Source: Methanobrevibacter sp. YE315
Lineage (GTDB): Archaea > Methanobacteriota > Methanobacteria > Methanobacteriales > Methanobacteriaceae
Reading direction: 5' to 3'
Assembly (NCBI RefSeq): GCF_001548675.1
Contig: NZ_CP010834.1
Location: 1,833,501-1,897,500, forward strand
DNA length: 64,000 bases
In this document: positions 62,269 to 64,000 of the stretch, in pieces
Numbering within the stretch: the first letter of the stretch is position 1
Layout: every line of letters begins with the position of its first letter
Notes under the pieces: model-generated
The model's input: the letters and a program-made list of their open reading frames with translations, nothing else
What the model was told of the DNA's origin: nothing
Database searches by the model: none
Translations under genes and position numbers: made by a program

Positions 62269-63186
62269 ATGTCATTCAATAAAAATCAAATAGCAAAACT
62301 GGAAAAAAGCGGATATAGGTTTGTGGGCAAACACGGTCATGCTGCAGTTAAAACCTGCCATTGGACTCGGCAAAGTATTGTAGACAAGGGAGTTTGCTAT
62401 AAAGAAAAATTCTATGGTATTCAATCACATAGATGTCTCCAGATGTCCCCTGCAGTCCCAAATTGCCAACAGGAATGCGAATTCTGTTGGAGGGATTTGA
62501 CATATACCCAAACAACATGGGAAGATGAGGAATATGATGACCCAAAAACCATAGTCGACGAAGCCATTAAAGCTCAAAACAATTTGTTATGTGGTTTTTA
62601 TGGAAACAGCAAAGCAAACAGAAAGAAATTGGAGGAACTTAAAAACCCGACCAATGCCGCTATTTCGCTTGCTGGAGAACCTACCCTTTATCCTAAAATC
62701 GATGAACTGATTGGGGAATTTAACAGAAGGGATTTTACAACATTCGTGGTGAGCAATGGCCAATGTGTGGACAGGCTAAGAAACCTTGAAAATGATCCAT
62801 ACCAGTTATATCTTTCCTTGGATGCTCCAAGTGAGAAAATATTTAATAATGTATGCAGGCCAAGAATAGACAATGCCTGGAACAATTTAAACGAATCACT
62901 TGAAACATTAGCTAGTTTTAACTCCCGCACATGTATAAGGAATACCTGTGTTCGTGGAAAGAATATGGAAAATCCCGAAGGTTATGCCAAATTAATTGAA
63001 AAAGCAGACCCTGATTTTGTAGAAGTTAAAGCATATATGTGCGTTGGTTCATCTCGCGAAAGGCTAACTATGGACAATATGCCTTTATTTGATGAGGTTA
63101 AGGAATTTGCAAAAAAAATAGGTGAAGGGTGTGGCAAAGAAATAGTCAATGAATCTGAAATCAGTCGTGTTGTTCTGCTTGAATAG
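62269..63186 (+). CDS. taw1: 4-demethylwyosine synthase (Taw1/TYW1, radical SAM)
   Basis: 305 residues of the archaeal TYW1 family, which builds the tricyclic imidazopurine of wyosine at G37 of tRNA-Phe from pyruvate. The radical-SAM cluster is CQQECEFCWRD; a second cysteine set (CHW, CYKEKFYGIQSHRCLQMSP) fits the extra iron-sulfur cluster known in this family. LAGEPTLYPKIDELIGEF, TFVVSNGQCVDRL and LYLSLDAPSEKIFNNVCRP are further marks. TATA-like TATGTATATAT near 62230. Its last 26 bp overlap the convergent flavoprotein gene. Confidence 0.95.
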   Translation: MSFNKNQIAKLEKSGYRFVGKHGHAAVKTCHWTRQSIVDKGVCYKEKFYGIQSHRCLQMSPAVPNCQQECEFCWRDLTYTQTTWEDEEYDDPKTIVDEAIKAQNNLLCGFYGNSKANRKKLEELKNPTNAAISLAGEPTLYPKIDELIGEFNRRDFTTFVVSNGQCVDRLRNLENDPYQLYLSLDAPSEKIFNNVCRPRIDNAWNNLNESLETLASFNSRTCIRNTCVRGKNMENPEGYAKLIEKADPDFVEVKAYMCVGSSRERLTMDNMPLFDEVKEFAKKIGEGCGKEIVNESEISRVVLLE

Positions 63187-63823
63187 CTATTTTTTTACCA
63201 ATTTCAAATGCACTTTCTAAATCTTTAGGAAAACGAGTTTTTCGAATTTGTCTTCTTTCTTTTTCATCGAAAGCATCTGAAACATATTTTGAATAGTCCT
63301 TGAATTGATAAGTCTCATAAACATATAAATGTTCGGGTTTGGTAAATACCATGCTTAAACCCATTTCAAAGTGATTATGAAGGTCATGATAACCAATTTG
63401 ATGTGAAACTTCTTCAGATGCATTCATGGTGTAAATGTAAGCTATCGGCATTTTCTTATGTTCAACAGTTTCAATTTTACTATAAGCAACAAATGGAAAC
63501 ATGAATCTTTCCAAAAAGCATCTCATATTTCCAGTTACATCACTAAAGTAAATTGGTGAACCTAATATAACGCCATCAGCTTCAACAATTTCATCTAGAA
63601 TAGGTTTTAAATCATCATTTTGAACACATCTGCCATAATGCTTCCCGTTGACTATTTTACATGCAAAGCAACTCTTACAGCCATGAAACGGAAAATCATA
63701 TAGGTTAATCCTTTCTGCATCTGCATCGGGAAATACTGATTTAACGCCTTCCAAAGCTTTATCCAAAAGCTGTGCTGTATTACATTTAGGTCTTGGAGAA
63801 CCATTAATAGCAAAAAATTTCAT
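63161..63823 (-). CDS. Iron-sulfur flavoprotein / NADPH-dependent FMN reductase family
   Basis: 220 residues. The flavodoxin-like fold is visible from MKFFAINGSPRPKCNTAQLL (FMN phosphate loop SPRPKCNT), with the compact cysteine motif HGCKSCFACK of the iron-sulfur flavoprotein group and VILGSPIYFSDVTGNMRCFL as the second flavin-contact loop. Such proteins are abundant in methanogens and pass electrons from ferredoxin; the partner is unknown. The ATG shares one base with the stop of sucC (TAATG), so translation is coupled. The 3' end overlaps taw1 convergently by 26 bp. Confidence 0.88.
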   Translation of the reverse strand: MKFFAINGSPRPKCNTAQLLDKALEGVKSVFPDADAERINLYDFPFHGCKSCFACKIVNGKHYGRCVQNDDLKPILDEIVEADGVILGSPIYFSDVTGNMRCFLERFMFPFVAYSKIETVEHKKMPIAYIYTMNASEEVSHQIGYHDLHNHFEMGLSMVFTKPEHLYVYETYQFKDYSKYVSDAFDEKERRQIRKTRFPKDLESAFEIGKKIAIQAEQHD

Positions 63824-64000
63824 TATTTACCTGCTGCTTTTAATTCATTACAAAGATCAACTGCCTTTTTAGCGGCTTTTTCCATGGAAGTTTCATATGG
63901 GATTCCAGCTTCTTCCAATATTCTTTGGCCTTCCGCTTCATTAGTACCAGTTAATCTGATTACAATAGGAACATCACGTTCAACGTTTTCTAAAGCTTTA
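63823..64000 (-). CDS. sucC: Succinyl-CoA synthetase beta subunit, C-terminal end (partial)
   Basis: The last 58 codons of a gene that enters from the right edge. The translation contains VPIVIRLTGTNEAEGQRILE and ends EAGIPYETSMEKAAKKAVDL followed by CNELKAAGK, the typical C-terminus of SucC (ligase domain TGTN-E-G segment). With the alpha subunit it interconverts succinate and succinyl-CoA in the incomplete reductive citrate branch of methanogens. The stop codon TAA overlaps the ATG of the flavoprotein by one base. Confidence 0.85.
   Translation of the reverse strand, partial: KALENVERDVPIVIRLTGTNEAEGQRILEEAGIPYETSMEKAAKKAVDLCNELKAAGK

Overview
The window is a gene-dense, AT-rich stretch of a methanogenic archaeon, almost certainly a Methanobacteriaceae member and most likely a Methanobrevibacter. 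This rests on a coenzyme F430 synthase, an MtrA homologue, a pyruvoyl-dependent arginine decarboxylase, archaeal split RNA polymerase genes (B''/B' and A'/A''), aIF5A, aRF1, a 4-demethylwyosine synthase, GGTGAT/GGAGG ribosome-binding sites, TATA promoters and tRNAs without encoded CCA. The genus is an inference from gene content and style; no rRNA is present to confirm it.

Layout. 1-1982: a minus-strand operon of three uncharacterised genes (one cut by the window edge), divergent from a small winged-helix regulator. 2027-6144: a purine permease, then agmatinase and aIF5A, a small membrane protein and, divergently, pyruvoyl arginine decarboxylase; together these cover arginine to agmatine to putrescine plus the hypusine-carrying factor. 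6147-14029: an IMPase-NAD kinase fusion, F430 synthase, a hexapeptide acyltransferase, hemC, a Gfo/Idh/MocA oxidoreductase, GfcR-type regulator and an anchorless MtrA homologue. 14148-15558: PAP2 phosphatase, a hypothetical protein and a nitroreductase.

15604-29823 is the accessory heart of the window: a surface-polymer locus with two giant GT2 + CDP-glycerol glycerophosphotransferase (TagF-like) proteins, two SGNH-type proteins, a UDP-HexNAc dehydrogenase, a TagG/TagH-like ABC exporter whose ATPase carries a repeat-rich N-terminal extension, a putative serine hydrolase and a hexapeptide acyltransferase. It looks like a teichoic-acid-like phosphopolymer pathway in a pseudomurein-walled archaeon.

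30162-42255: a mixed housekeeping region (thioesterase, Na+/alanine symporter, glutamate dehydrogenase, aRF1, zinc-ribbon membrane protein, RimI, UPF0146, P-type Ca2+ ATPase, CobK). 42272-57895: tRNA-Ser, then the str operon (rps12-rps7-fusA-tuf-rps10) and the RNA polymerase operon (rpoH-rpoB2-rpoB1-rpoA1-rpoA2-rpl30e-nusA), separated by an MFS transporter. 57938-58571: five tRNAs (Lys, Asp, Tyr, Pro, Thr). 58688-64000: thiM-thiE, tpiA-pgk, taw1, an iron-sulfur flavoprotein and the 3' end of sucC.

The signals outside the genes that most deserve attention are: (i) a recurring class of hairpin + U-tract terminators in which the stop codon lies inside or directly beside the hairpin; (ii) a likely small RNA with its own terminator at about 29937-30067; (iii) an identical 12-bp palindrome at the promoters of the winged-helix regulator and of a distant membrane-protein gene; (iv) a gene whose Shine-Dalgarno points at an ATC codon. 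GC content, homology and structure statements were made by eye, without database searches.
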